Source of the DNA: Kaistella gelatinilytica
GTDB taxonomy: Bacteria; Bacteroidota; Bacteroidia; Flavobacteriales; Weeksellaceae
Reading direction: 5' to 3'
Length of the DNA stretch: 64,000 nt
NCBI RefSeq assembly: GCF_015679325.1
Contig: NZ_JADPVI010000001.1
Span: 1,488,001-1,552,000 of the forward strand
Both the position numbers and the translations under genes were made by a program. Positions 8,047-16,945 of this stretch are shown here, one piece after another. The notes beneath the pieces were generated by a model. The model did no database searches and had not been told where the DNA came from. It was given only the letters and a program-made list of their open reading frames with translations. Positions within the stretch are counted from its first letter, which is position 1. Each line of letters opens with the position of its first letter.

Positions 8047-8928
8047 ATGAAATACCTTTTCATCCTATCACTATTTTTCTTCTCAATCAATTGTTCTACT
8101 AAAACGCCGATGCCTCTTCATGAACCCTTGAAATTGACCCAATACAAAACTGGCGAAACTGCTTTAACGCTTTATTTAAACGAAAAAAAATGGAATGAGC
8201 TTTTCCCAAACCGTTACGGAATCAACAGCAAAAATCCACAAAAGAATGCGCCTGATTTCTATTCCTTTAAATCATTTGTTGCTGCGGCACTCATTTACCC
8301 GGATTTTCTAAAAGGTGATGCCGAAACTCAAAAGCGTGAACTTGCTGCTTTTCTGGCGAATATAGCGCAGGAAACAAGCGGCGGTTGGGCAGAAGCACCG
8401 GGAGGATATTTTAAATGGGGACTTTATTTTTTAGAAGAAAAACAGGAAGGCGTACCAAACGATTATGCAGATTTTTCGAAGGTGAATTATCCTCCGGTAG
8501 CGGGCGAAAAATACTTTGGTCGTGGTCCAAAACAATTAAGCTGGAACTACAATTACGGACAGTTCAGCGAAGCGTGGTTTGGCTCAAAAGATAAATTATT
8601 GCAACATCCTGAATTGTTGTCCCAAGATCCTGTGCTTTCATTTGCTTCTGCGATCTGGTTTTGGATGACGCCTCAATTCCCGAAACCATCGTGTCATGAT
8701 ATTATGAATGGCAACTGGAAACCAAATGAAAAAGACATTCAAAATGGACGTTTACCAGGTTTTGGCGCAACCGTAAATGTGATCAACGGCGGTGTAGAAT
8801 GTGGAAATGGAACTGATCTTCAAAAAACAAAATACAGATACGAGTATTACAAATATTTTTGCGATTATTTTAAAGTTTCGCCCGGTGATAACATCAGTTG
8901 CAGTACCCAAAAACCATTCGGACAGTAA
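8047..8928 (+). CDS. GH19 family chitinase-like lipoprotein
   Basis: A protein of 293 residues with a lipoprotein signal peptide ending FSINC (Cys16). The catalytic domain matches glycoside hydrolase 19: LANIAQETSGGWAEAPGG puts the acid Glu at 109 and WGLYFLEEK places a second Glu at ~131, the 22-residue spacing known in plant chitinases. YFGRGPKQLSWNYNYGQFS, ASAIWFWMTPQFPKPSCHD and GFGATVNVINGGVECG are the other conserved blocks. It would hydrolyse chitin or a related polymer at the cell surface. It is a single gene with no carbohydrate-binding module. Confidence 0.92.
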   Translation: MKYLFILSLFFFSINCSTKTPMPLHEPLKLTQYKTGETALTLYLNEKKWNELFPNRYGINSKNPQKNAPDFYSFKSFVAAALIYPDFLKGDAETQKRELAAFLANIAQETSGGWAEAPGGYFKWGLYFLEEKQEGVPNDYADFSKVNYPPVAGEKYFGRGPKQLSWNYNYGQFSEAWFGSKDKLLQHPELLSQDPVLSFASAIWFWMTPQFPKPSCHDIMNGNWKPNEKDIQNGRLPGFGATVNVINGGVECGNGTDLQKTKYRYEYYKYFCDYFKVSPGDNISCSTQKPFGQ

Positions 8929-9084
8929 TTGCAACGAACTGAAAAAAATAAAATTTAGTAAGAGCCTATTTAAATTTACTCAAAACATCAGCTTTAGTTT
9001 CCACTTTAAAAACATTTAGATTCTAGCGTTGAAAATCTTTGATTTTCGGAACTTATATGAACTTTAAAAAGTAATTTTTCACCT

Positions 9085-9116
9085 AAAACTTTTGTGACTT
9101 TTGTGGTTAATTCTTT
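9085..9116 (+). repeat. Short dispersed motif CTTTTGTGACTTTTGTGGTTAA
   Basis: A nearly identical segment, ACTTTTCTGACTTTTGTGG, occurs at about 54678-54702. Both lie in intergenic DNA next to the 3' end of a minus-strand gene. The function is unknown; two copies alone are weak support. Confidence 0.35.
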
Positions 9117-9151
9117 TGCCGAATTGAAGCGAGTTCTAAACACAAACTTTT

Positions 9152-9206
9152 AAAAAAAATAAAGCGGTCTCAATTTGAACATTTGAATTCAAATCCAGAC
9201 CGCTTT
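9152..9206 (-). terminator. Terminator after the DEAD-box helicase gene
   Basis: AAAGCGGTCT pairs with AGACCGCTTT; an inner ATTTGAA/TTCAAAT inverted repeat extends the structure. On the minus strand it is followed by a T-rich run (9152-9160), 27 nt after the stop codon. Confidence 0.85.
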
Positions 9207-9232
9207 AATAATTTATAAAGACAACTTAAAAG

Positions 9233-10531
9233 TTATTTATTATTCTCCGCTAAATAATTAGACAAAACTTTATCAACCAGTTCTTCTTTCGTTAAATGAT
9301 GAAAAATGGTTTTCACTTGCTGTTTTACTTCCTCTGGAATTTCGCGATTGGGTTTTGTTTTAAAGACTTTTTTCGCCCAAACTAAAGTGTTGTTCCATTC
9401 GATCGCTGAAGCATCTGCTTTTTTGATCGGTTTAAAATGAATACCCAGTTCTTTTTCAAAAGCCGGAATTTCTTTCACTTCGTCTTCCTGAATGATCGTC
9501 ATCGAAAGTCCTTTCGCTCCTGCTCTACCCGTTCTTCCACTACGGTGAACGTAAGCTTCGTGCGTGTCGGGCAAATGATAATTGACAACATACGCCAGTT
9601 CTTTCACGTCAATTCCTCTCGCAACCAGATCGGTCGCCACCAAAATATCGATATATCCTTCACGGAACTGCTCCATAATACGATCCCGAATTCCCTGCGT
9701 TAAACTTCCGTGCAATGCGCCTGAAGAAATTTTACGGATCGCCAGATTTTTCGCAAGTTTATTTACGGCAGCTTTGGTTTTACAGAAGATAATTCCTCTT
9801 CCACCTTCCTGCGAATTCAGAAAATGCAAAAGCACATCTAATTTCTCGATCGGATCAACTACAATATATTGATGATCAATACCTTCATGTCCGATTGTCG
9901 CCATATCAGAATTGATGGAAATGGCACTTTTCGACATGTAATTATGAACGATCTCCTTCAGTTCTCCCGGCATTGTGGCACTGAATAAATAAGTACGGCG
10001 CTCTTTCGGTAATACTTTCAAAATGGGCATCAGATCTTCTTTCAAAGCCTGAAACATTTCATCAGCTTCGTCTAAAACTAAGTGTTTCAAAGATTTAACA
10101 TCCAGCGCACCTTTTTCCAATAGATCTAAAAAACGACCAGGAGTTGCTACAACGATATGCGTCGGCGATTTCAATTCTTCGACTTGAGATTTCACCGTGT
10201 TTCCTCCAGTAAGTAAAACAATGGAAACCTCAGGAATATACTTCCCGAGTTCTTTCAGATTACTATAAATCTGTTGACTCAATTCACGCGTTGGCGCTAA
10301 AATTAAAGTCTGAATATTTGTATTTTCAGCGTCAACCAATTGCAAAAGAGGCAATCCGAAAGCGACAGTTTTACCCGTTCCTGTTTTCGCCAGTGCGACC
10401 AAATCATCCTTTTCATCAAGAATTACAGGAATAACCTGTTCCTGAATATCGGTCGCTACCGAAATATCTAAATCGGTTAAAGAATTTTGAAGTTTTTTTA
10501 TAATTCCTAAATCGGAGATCAGTCTGGACAT
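9233..10531 (-). CDS. DEAD-box ATP-dependent RNA helicase
   Basis: A protein of 432 residues starting MSRLISDLGIIKKL. All helicase motifs are present: Q-motif region ATDIQEQVIP, Walker A AKTGTGKT, Ia APTRELSQQ, Ib TPGRFLD, DEAD in VLDEADEMF, SAT in LFSATMPGE, and motifs V/VI ATDLVARGIDV and HRSGRTGRAG. It unwinds RNA, for ribosome assembly or mRNA decay in most relatives. The ATG at 10531 is chosen; the frame extends 18 nt further to a TTG, but that lies inside the TATCTTTG promoter box (10547-10554). The C-terminal tail after residue ~360 is short and not diagnostic. Confidence 0.95.
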   Translation of the reverse strand: MSRLISDLGIIKKLQNSLTDLDISVATDIQEQVIPVILDEKDDLVALAKTGTGKTVAFGLPLLQLVDAENTNIQTLILAPTRELSQQIYSNLKELGKYIPEVSIVLLTGGNTVKSQVEELKSPTHIVVATPGRFLDLLEKGALDVKSLKHLVLDEADEMFQALKEDLMPILKVLPKERRTYLFSATMPGELKEIVHNYMSKSAISINSDMATIGHEGIDHQYIVVDPIEKLDVLLHFLNSQEGGRGIIFCKTKAAVNKLAKNLAIRKISSGALHGSLTQGIRDRIMEQFREGYIDILVATDLVARGIDVKELAYVVNYHLPDTHEAYVHRSGRTGRAGAKGLSMTIIQEDEVKEIPAFEKELGIHFKPIKKADASAIEWNNTLVWAKKVFKTKPNREIPEEVKQQVKTIFHHLTKEELVDKVLSNYLAENNK

Positions 10532-10546
10532 TGTAAATTGTTTTTG

Positions 10547-10554
10547 CAAAGATA
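10547..10554 (-). promoter_or_regulatory. Bacteroidota -7 box for the DEAD-box helicase
   Basis: TATCTTTG on the minus strand matches TAnnTTTG and lies 15 nt before the ATG, giving a very short leader. Confidence 0.6.
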
Positions 10555-10712
10555 ACCACAGTTTTCGTGAATTGTTTTCAGATCATGGTTTTATTAGAAA
10601 TTTTTTGTTGCCCTGCCTTTTTGTTATCTTCACAAAGTATTAGTTTAATGCAAAGCAGAATATAAATGACGCTAAAATCTTCTCTCTACAACAAATTCTT
10701 CTATATTAATAA

Positions 10713-12365
10713 ATGAATATGAAAAGAAATTTTTACATTTTTATCACGGTCTTCCTTACAACGATAAACTTTTTCGCACAGTCACAGGATTTTGTAAAAA
10801 GCGATGGTGTTACGCTTTCCATTCACCAAGCCAATTTGGGAAAAATTGCTTTTATGAAGGAGAATATTCCTATTGAAAATTTCAAACAATCTGACTTCTT
10901 AAAATCATTCGAATTAAAAGAAAATACTGATTTAAACATTCGCGTTTTTTTGGAAAAGTCATTAACAAATGAACTTCATTTATTAGCGCCAAAACTTTCC
11001 GCGAAAGAACTAACAGCAAACGGAAATTATCAGTTCAGCTTCTTTGTTGATGGGAAAAAAATTTATGCAGAAAACTTAAACGTGGGCGCCGGAAGTGCTG
11101 AAAATAAAAATCAAAAGTTAATATTTCGGGTTCCGCTGATCAGTTCTACTAATGAAGATTCCTGGGGACGGTTTTTGTGGAATCGGTTTTTGGCAAATGG
11201 CGGCGAAGATTCTTTCTCAACCGGAGAACATCTGCTTAAAATTGAGATTAGACCTTATCTAAAATTACCCGAAGTTTTAGTAGGAAACATCATTGCAGAC
11301 GGAGAAATAAAAATAATCATCCCTGAAATAAAAGTCGATGAGCAACTGGTTAAATTTCAAACTATCCATCCTTTAAAAGACTGGAAAATTTCCAAAGAAA
11401 AAATTGATATTGCTCAAATTGAAGAACTCAACCGGAAAATTTTAACCAAAAAATACAAAGACGTCACAAGCATTGTCGTTATTAAAAATAATCAACTTTT
11501 AGTGGAAGAATATTTTAACGGCGCGACCAGAAATACGCTTCACGACACAAGATCTGTGGGAAAATCATTTGCTTCAACAATATTGGGATTTGCGATAAAA
11601 GACGGTTACATTAAAAACGAAAACCAGACTTTAAAAGATTTTTACAACCTCAAAAAGTTTAAAAACTACGCTCCGGAAAAGGAAAATATTACCTTAAAAG
11701 ATTTGCTGACGATGAGTTCAACTTTTGAAGGTTCCGACATCGATTCTGATTCTCCCGGAAACGAAGAAAATATGTATCCAACTGAAAACTGGGTCAATTT
11801 TACGTTAGATCTTTCCATTGATAAAACAAAGGTTGCAGAAAAAAGATGGGATTATTTCACCGCCGGAGTTGTACTTTTGGGCGATATCATTAATAAAAAA
11901 GTTCCGGATGGTTTAGAAAAATACGCCGACAAAAAATTATTTCAACCACTCGGAATCACAAATTATAAATGGCAACTGACTCCGCAAAAAGTCGCAAATA
12001 CAGCAGGAAGTTTACAAATGCGCGCGCTGGATCTTGCGAAATTCGGACAATTATATAAAAATGCCGGAGTTTGGAAAGGCAAGCAAATTCTGCCAAAAGA
12101 CTGGGTCGCAAAAAGTTTATCACACCAAATAATCATTTCTGAAAATGAATTTTACGGCTATCTTTTCTGGAATAAAACGTACAAAATAAATGGTAAAAAC
12201 TATGAAGTGTATTACTCCAGCGGAAATGGCGGCAACCGGATTTTTATTTTCAAAGATGAGCGGATAGTCATCGTAATTACCGCAACTGCTTACAACACGC
12301 CAAACGGAGAAAAACAGGTAGAAAAAATGATGGAAAATTATTTGATCCCGGCAGTCGCTCAATGA
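10713..12365 (+). CDS. Exported serine hydrolase (beta-lactamase/penicillin-binding fold) with N-terminal extension
   Basis: A protein of 550 residues (or 548 from the second ATG at 10719). A signal peptide ends near FFAQSQ. Residues ~25-210 are a beta-rich N-terminal region of unknown function. The hydrolase domain begins ~245; its SxxK motif is S281-V-G-K in DTRSVGKSFAS. The second motif region reads RWDYFTAGVVLLG, so Tyr is present but the usual YxN has Thr instead of Asn. The third motif region is SSGNGGNRIF. Such class C beta-lactamase-fold enzymes act as esterases or peptidases in the periplasm; resistance should not be assumed. Confidence 0.85.
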   Translation: MNMKRNFYIFITVFLTTINFFAQSQDFVKSDGVTLSIHQANLGKIAFMKENIPIENFKQSDFLKSFELKENTDLNIRVFLEKSLTNELHLLAPKLSAKELTANGNYQFSFFVDGKKIYAENLNVGAGSAENKNQKLIFRVPLISSTNEDSWGRFLWNRFLANGGEDSFSTGEHLLKIEIRPYLKLPEVLVGNIIADGEIKIIIPEIKVDEQLVKFQTIHPLKDWKISKEKIDIAQIEELNRKILTKKYKDVTSIVVIKNNQLLVEEYFNGATRNTLHDTRSVGKSFASTILGFAIKDGYIKNENQTLKDFYNLKKFKNYAPEKENITLKDLLTMSSTFEGSDIDSDSPGNEENMYPTENWVNFTLDLSIDKTKVAEKRWDYFTAGVVLLGDIINKKVPDGLEKYADKKLFQPLGITNYKWQLTPQKVANTAGSLQMRALDLAKFGQLYKNAGVWKGKQILPKDWVAKSLSHQIIISENEFYGYLFWNKTYKINGKNYEVYYSSGNGGNRIFIFKDERIVIVITATAYNTPNGEKQVEKMMENYLIPAVAQ

Positions 12366-12414
12366 TCAAAAATTTTTAACCTCAACACTAAAATAATTTC
12401 CTAATTTTAATATC

Positions 12415-12939
12415 ATGAAAAACTTACAATCCGTATTAATATTTAGTTTTACAATTTTGGTCGCAACAACTTTCAGCGCTCAAATTAATTCTAAAAATAT
12501 AGTCAAAGACTTTGCAGAAGCCTGCGGAAACTGGCAAGGTTCCTTAACTTACCTCGATTATTCCTCCGGAAAACCTTTCACCATGCAAGCCGATCTGGAA
12601 ATTGCGAGAATTGGAAAAAGCAATCAATTTATTTTTTCAAATCGCTATCCGAAAGAATCAAACGCGAATTCGAGTGATACAATTACCATTTCGAAAGATG
12701 GAAAACACATGAACCATGAATTGGTTATTTCGAGAAAAAAACTTTCAAATAAAAATATCGAGATCATTACCACAGAATCGGGGAAAGACGGCAACGACAA
12801 TAAGCCGGCAACGATAAAACACATTTACACCCTTGGAAAAAATACTTTTGTCAATAAAAAAGAAGTTCAGTTTGAGGGCGAAAAAAACTGGATAAAACGG
12901 CATGAATATTCTTACACCAAAAATATCGCAAAAGAGTAA
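12415..12939 (+). CDS. Hypothetical exported protein
   Basis: A protein of 174 residues with a signal peptide ending TTFSAQ. The mature part is beta-rich: FAEACGNWQGSLTYLDYSSG and DTITISKDGKHMNHELVIS suggest a small lipocalin-like barrel, but that is inference from pattern only. It follows the serine hydrolase by 49 nt on the same strand and may be co-transcribed with it. Family not identified. Confidence 0.7.
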   Translation: MKNLQSVLIFSFTILVATTFSAQINSKNIVKDFAEACGNWQGSLTYLDYSSGKPFTMQADLEIARIGKSNQFIFSNRYPKESNANSSDTITISKDGKHMNHELVISRKKLSNKNIEIITTESGKDGNDNKPATIKHIYTLGKNTFVNKKEVQFEGEKNWIKRHEYSYTKNIAKE

Positions 12940-12957
12940 TTCAGATTTTTTCTTTCT

Positions 12958-12965
12958 TAACTTTG
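12958..12965 (+). promoter_or_regulatory. Bacteroidota -7 box for the pentapeptide-repeat gene
   Basis: TAACTTTG matches TAnnTTTG and ends 8 nt before the ATG at 12974, so the leader is only a few bases long. It supports the ATG at 12974 over the in-frame ATG at 12902, which would lie upstream of the promoter. Confidence 0.6.
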
Positions 12966-12973
12966 CAGCCATT

Positions 12974-13534
12974 ATGCAAGACCAAACCTTCGACAAAACA
13001 GACTTTACAAAAAATCCTTTAGAGAAAGGCGAATATGAAAACTGTACGTTCAAAAACTGCAATTTCAGCGAAAATAACCTTTCCGATTTCAAATTTTTAG
13101 AATGTGATTTCATCGATTGCAACTTAAGTTTAGCGCAAATTAACGACACTGCTTTCCGAAATATATCCTTTAAAGACTGCAAAATGCTCGGACTGCAATT
13201 TGAACGGTGCAACCAGTTCAATCTTTCATTTTCGTTTCAAAACTGCCAGTTAAATCATTCCTCTTTTTTTCAAATGAACCTTCGGAAAACGGTTTTCAAA
13301 GACTGTCAATTACGGGAGATCGAATTTTCAGAAGCCGATTTGAGCAACGCCAGTTTTATAGACTGCGATTTATCACAAACAATTTTTCAAAACACGAATC
13401 TCGAAAAAGCGGATTTTCGCAGCGCTTTTAATTATACGATCGATCCCGAAAACAACCGTTTGAAAGGTGCAAAATTTTCTTCTGCAGGCATTTCCGGACT
13501 TTTAGAAAAGTATCAGATCAAGATCGAGAATTAA
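12974..13534 (+). CDS. Pentapeptide-repeat protein
   Basis: A protein of 186 residues starting MQDQTFDKTDF. Most of it consists of A(D/N)LXX-like five-residue turns, for example CTFKNCNFSENNLSDFKF, CDLSQTIFQNTNLEKADF and SEADLSNASFIDCDLSQ. These build a right-handed quadrilateral beta-helix. Related small proteins (Qnr, MfpA, AlbG) mimic DNA and protect gyrase, but many others have unknown roles, and I see no specific Qnr signature. No signal peptide, so cytosolic. The ending FSSAGISGLLEKYQIKIE is a non-repeat cap. Confidence 0.9.
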   Translation: MQDQTFDKTDFTKNPLEKGEYENCTFKNCNFSENNLSDFKFLECDFIDCNLSLAQINDTAFRNISFKDCKMLGLQFERCNQFNLSFSFQNCQLNHSSFFQMNLRKTVFKDCQLREIEFSEADLSNASFIDCDLSQTIFQNTNLEKADFRSAFNYTIDPENNRLKGAKFSSAGISGLLEKYQIKIEN

Positions 13535-13545
13535 TTTTTTTATTT

Positions 13546-13655
13546 GGCCACCTTTTTCCATTCTCCACTCCCACTTTTTTTTCCTCACCAAAACCATCTT
13601 CAAAAGAAAGGAATCGTTCCAGGAAAAAAAGAGTTCCGTTCAGGCTGGGGCGGAG
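13546..13655 (+). repeat. Degenerate family-1-like intergenic repeat
   Basis: Between two convergent genes. It has GGCCACCTTTTTCCATTCTCC at one end and GAGTTCCGTTCAGGCTGGGGC at the other. These resemble the ends of the family 1 repeats but with many changes. A 75-codon frame (13544-13771) covers it and has no recognisable protein features. Confidence 0.45.
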
Positions 13656-13790
13656 ATTTTCGCCAGGAAACAAGACTTTTGCAGTACTATTTTAATCCTA
13701 CAATTGAAGAAATTTTTTTTCAAAAAAAAACAAAAGTAAAATACAAATTAAGTAACTTTCTAAAGCTGTAAACTTTCCGATAAATAAAAA

Positions 13791-14309
13791 TTATCGTTCC
13801 AGATTTTCCTTTAAACTCTCTAAGCTCGATGCAATATCATTTCCGATCAACTTTTCCAGATCAACAAAATAGATGATGATGTTTAAAGGAAATGGATAAA
13901 CACTGCTGAAAGTCCAGGTCACTCTTGTTTCACTTTCATTGAGTGCAGTTAACTTAATCGAAGCTACCGACTTTAAGGGAAGTGGTTTTGTGAATTGAAT
14001 ATTGCATCGAATTTCTTCTCCTTCGATGATTTTTGAAATAGTTTGCATGCCCGTTCCAATGCTGTTTATTTTGCTTTTCCAGGTATAGGTAAAACCAACT
14101 TCGCCATCGGTTCCACTGTATGATTTTATGTTGTCCGGATCTTTTTTGTTGTAGTAACTGTATTCGTTTTGATTTTTCAGGAATTTAATGTAGCTGAAAA
14201 CTTCTTGCTTTGGTTGAGCAATTGTTATTTCCCGAACAATCTGATACTCTTTTTTCAAGTAAATCCCTAAAACAATTAGGGCAATAACAATAACTAACAA
14301 GATGATCAT
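13791..14309 (-). CDS. SRPBCC-family protein with N-terminal membrane anchor
   Basis: A protein of 172 residues. Residues 1-18 are one membrane helix (MIILLVIVIALIVLGIYL). The rest fits the SRPBCC/polyketide cyclase fold: VREITIAQPKQEVFSYIKFL at the start, a central strand series with GEVGFTYTWKS, and a long C-terminal helix region IASSLESLKENLER. The fold binds hydrophobic ligands; the ligand is unknown. The anchor makes it a membrane-tethered form. Convergent with the pentapeptide-repeat gene. Confidence 0.8.
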   Translation of the reverse strand: MIILLVIVIALIVLGIYLKKEYQIVREITIAQPKQEVFSYIKFLKNQNEYSYYNKKDPDNIKSYSGTDGEVGFTYTWKSKINSIGTGMQTISKIIEGEEIRCNIQFTKPLPLKSVASIKLTALNESETRVTWTFSSVYPFPLNIIIYFVDLEKLIGNDIASSLESLKENLER

Positions 14310-14544
14310 AATTTTATTTATAAATTAAAAAAATGCTTTAAACTCATTTAAATATCGCGGCTGAAATTTCATCATTCGGAGCACCAAAAAAAAGAGCTAA
14401 TTTCAATGTTCTCATTTAAAATTTTACCGTTTATGGATTGAACCTTTCTATTATAAATATAAAGGAAAATATACCATTTTATAATAATTAGTATGTAAAT
14501 TTACCAAATGAGAAAACGAATTCTCAATTAAAAATATTATTATA

Positions 14545-14958
14545 ATGGACAACGTAATGAAAAAAGACATCGTAGCAATCGCAAGTTCAGACTGTAAAAC
14601 ACTTGCTGCTGCAGTAACAGCTGCAGGTTTAGTAGAAACCTTACAAAGTGAAGGACCATTTACAGTTTTTGCACCTACCGATGCTGCTTTTGCAGACATT
14701 CAGTCAAGTGTAGACACTTTGCTAAAACCAGAAAACAAAGCGGAACTTGCGAAAGTTTTAACTTACCATGTTGTAAGCGGAAAAGCACACGCAGCAGATT
14801 TATCAGACGGACAGGAATTAACAACCGTACAGGGAGGAAAATTACTTGTAAGCATTAAAGACGGAAAAGTAATGATCGGAAATGCAACAGTTACAGCTGC
14901 CGATATCGAAGCTTCAAATGGAGTAATCCACGTTATTGACACCGTATTATTACCATAG
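14545..14958 (+). CDS. Fasciclin (FAS1) domain protein without signal peptide
   Basis: A protein of 137 residues that is a single FAS1 domain: IVAIASSDCKTLAAAVTAAG, GPFTVFAPTDAAFA, LTYHVVSGKAHAADL and the terminal SNGVIHVIDTVLLP. FAS1 domains mediate adhesion or ligand binding, usually outside the cell. No export signal is visible from either possible start (14545 or 14557), which is unusual and suggests a cytosolic role or a non-classical route. It is a single gene followed by a strong terminator. Confidence 0.92.
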   Translation: MDNVMKKDIVAIASSDCKTLAAAVTAAGLVETLQSEGPFTVFAPTDAAFADIQSSVDTLLKPENKAELAKVLTYHVVSGKAHAADLSDGQELTTVQGGKLLVSIKDGKVMIGNATVTAADIEASNGVIHVIDTVLLP

Positions 14959-14981
14959 CATTTAGCTTTTGTAAAAATTGG

Positions 14982-15019
14982 AACAAAGCCTCACCTCATC
15001 GTGAGGCTTTGTTTTTTTT
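14982..15019 (+). terminator. Strong terminator after the fasciclin gene
   Basis: A perfect 13-bp stem AACAAAGCCTCAC / GTGAGGCTTTGTT with a 6-nt loop, followed by T residues, 23 nt after the stop codon. The stretch from here to about 15320 holds no recognised feature. Confidence 0.95.
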
Positions 15020-15322
15020 GATTCTATAGTAGAATATTTCTCAAATTCTACAGTCGCTTTCTTCCAAGATCTTTGGCTACGAATAATAATTTTAAAATTC
15101 AGGAAAATTAATTTGAAAAACGACCAAAATTAATTCTGCATTTTAAACTTTGGTATTTTACAAGTCTCTTAGACATTCATTTATATTTGAAGCAACAATA
15201 TTTTGTCTTTGAAGCGAATCAAGTCGTTCTTTCCACTTTAACTTTAGTTTCACTCCATTTCGAAAAAGTTTGCATTTACAAAATGAAAGCATGGTAGAAA
15301 TCATTGATCAAGCGCCAAAAAT

Positions 15323-15353
15323 AAAGGCTCCCGTTTAAAAAACGACAGCCTTT
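15323..15353 (-). terminator. Probable terminator after the H1-like gene
   Basis: AAAGGCT and GTTT pair with AAAC and AGCCTTT around a small internal loop. On the minus strand the stem runs into ATTTTTGG. It lies ~90 nt past the stop of the gene at 15443. Confidence 0.6.
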
Positions 15354-15442
15354 ATAATGAAAATATAAGGTTAGAGTGATTAGAAAACGCTTACTAACCT
15401 ATTTAAAAAGTTTCTTTATTTAAAAAAGAATCAATCAAAAAA

Positions 15443-15619
15443 TTATTTTTTTGACTCTTCGATAGAAACTTTTCTAAATTCTTTTAATAATTTTTCAAGT
15501 TCCAAAGTTGCTTTTCTAGCTCTTGCTCCTGCAGCTTTCACTCCTTTTTCTGATAATGAAGTTGATTCAGTTGTAAATGTTTCAAATTCAGCGTTGATTT
15601 TTTCGATTAGGTCTTTCAT
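15443..15619 (-). CDS. Histone H1-like small basic protein
   Basis: A protein of 58 residues: it begins MKDLIEKINAEFETFTTE, contains EKGVKAAGARARKATLELEK and ends EFRKVSIEESKK. It matches the small histone-H1-like (Hc1-type) proteins seen across Bacteroidota, which are thought to bind DNA and help compact the nucleoid. The helical, Lys/Ala-rich composition fits. It stands alone on the minus strand. Identification rests on recall of family members; the length and composition are as expected. Confidence 0.85.
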   Translation of the reverse strand: MKDLIEKINAEFETFTTESTSLSEKGVKAAGARARKATLELEKLLKEFRKVSIEESKK

Positions 15620-15825
15620 AATAGTATATTGTAAATTTAGATTTCAAAAATACAATTTTATACGGATATACCAAGGTTTGGGGAAATAATTATTAAAATA
15701 AATCAGACTTAAACATTCTAGAAATTTTCATCTTCATTTTGATCTAGAATTTTAAATCTTTTTTTTAGAAAATCACAATCCGCAGATCATCAATTTTATA
15801 AATATATTTGTTAAAAATATAGATC

Positions 15826-16893
15826 ATGCAACTCGTAAAAGTGGGACTTTGCGCCTTTGGGATGAGTGGAAAAGTTTTTCACGCGCCGTTTTTAAAAGAA
15901 CATCCGGGATTTTTCATGGCGGCAATTGTAGAAAGATCAAATCAGAAATCCAAAACAAAATATCCGGAAACTACCATCTTCAGATCGGTAGAAGAAATGC
16001 TCCAAAATGCAGATATCACACTGGTCGTAGTTAACACACCGGTTCAAACCCATTTTGACTATGTAAAAAAAGCTTTGGAAGCCGGTAAAAATGTCATTGT
16101 CGAAAAACCTTTCACCGTAGATGTTTCGGCAGCTGAACAACTGGTTCAGTTGGCAAAAGAAAAAGATCTGTTTCTGAGCGTTTATCAAAACCGCAGATTC
16201 GACCGCGATTATCTTCAGGTTCAAAATATTTTGGAAGATGGAAAACTCGGAACTTTAAAAGAAGTCGAGATCCGATTCGACCGTTTCCGAACCGAACCGA
16301 GTGCAAAAGAACATAAAGAAAATCCACTGCTAAAAGGTTCGGGCGCGCTTCATGATCTCGGTTCTCATCTCATCGATCAGGCGACACAGCTTTTTGGCTT
16401 TCCCGAAAAACTTTTTGCCGATGTATTTTCTATGAAAGGAAAAGAATTTGCAAACGACTATTTTGAAATTATCCTTTACTATAAAAATAATTTGCGCGTT
16501 CGTTTAAAATCTTCCGTCTTTAGCAAAGAAGCCCATTACGCTTATATTCTCCACGGTGACAAAGGAAGTTTTCTACAGGAAAGAACCGATGATCAGGAAA
16601 GCGAATTGGTTTCCGGCGCCATTCCAACTTACAATGAAGAGTGGACAAAACCTTTAACGGAATATGATGGAATCCTTAATTATTTAAACAAAGATTTCGA
16701 GACCGAAAGAATTCTCACTTCAAGCGAACCTGGAAATTACATGAATTATTACCAGGATATTTATGAGCACATCGTTTTCGGCGCAGACTTACCTTCGCCT
16801 GCAACGGAAATTATTCAGAATATGAAAATCATTGAAGCTGCATTTGAAAGTTCACGAGAAGAAAAGGTTATTTTTTTGAATAATAATATTTAA
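15826..16893 (+). CDS. Gfo/Idh/MocA family oxidoreductase
   Basis: A protein of 355 residues. Residues 1-120 are a Rossmann fold, VKVGLCAFGMSGKVFHAPFL, in which the loop reads GMSGKVFHAP, as in the subgroup related to YvaA/scyllo-inositol dehydrogenases. The family EKP motif is present in AGKNVIVEKPFTVD. A conserved GALHDLGSHLIDQATQLFG block (~170-188) carries the catalytic His region. It oxidises or reduces a sugar or polyol with NAD(P). No sugar-operon neighbours, so the substrate is open. Confidence 0.92.
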   Translation: MQLVKVGLCAFGMSGKVFHAPFLKEHPGFFMAAIVERSNQKSKTKYPETTIFRSVEEMLQNADITLVVVNTPVQTHFDYVKKALEAGKNVIVEKPFTVDVSAAEQLVQLAKEKDLFLSVYQNRRFDRDYLQVQNILEDGKLGTLKEVEIRFDRFRTEPSAKEHKENPLLKGSGALHDLGSHLIDQATQLFGFPEKLFADVFSMKGKEFANDYFEIILYYKNNLRVRLKSSVFSKEAHYAYILHGDKGSFLQERTDDQESELVSGAIPTYNEEWTKPLTEYDGILNYLNKDFETERILTSSEPGNYMNYYQDIYEHIVFGADLPSPATEIIQNMKIIEAAFESSREEKVIFLNNNI

Positions 16894-16919
16894 GGCAAAA
16901 TTATTCTACCGTTTTTCCT

Positions 16920-16927
16920 TAGATTTG
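16920..16927 (+). promoter_or_regulatory. -7 box for the AlkB-like gene
   Basis: TAGATTTG matches TAnnTTTG, 18 nt before the ATG at 16946. No clear TTG -33 element was found at the right distance. Confidence 0.5.
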
Positions 16928-16945
16928 ATTAGCAAAACTAAGATC

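Noticed and set aside
9437-9872. Frames antisense to the DEAD-box helicase
   Set aside because: They are shadows of the helicase; all helicase motifs are on the other strand.
13544-13771. 75-codon frame after the pentapeptide-repeat gene
   Set aside because: It covers a degenerate intergenic repeat, is low in complexity and starts without a ribosome site.
15358-15410. AGGTTAG...CTAACCT inverted repeat as a second RNA
   Set aside because: The arms are short and the loop long; no promoter or T tract marks a transcript.
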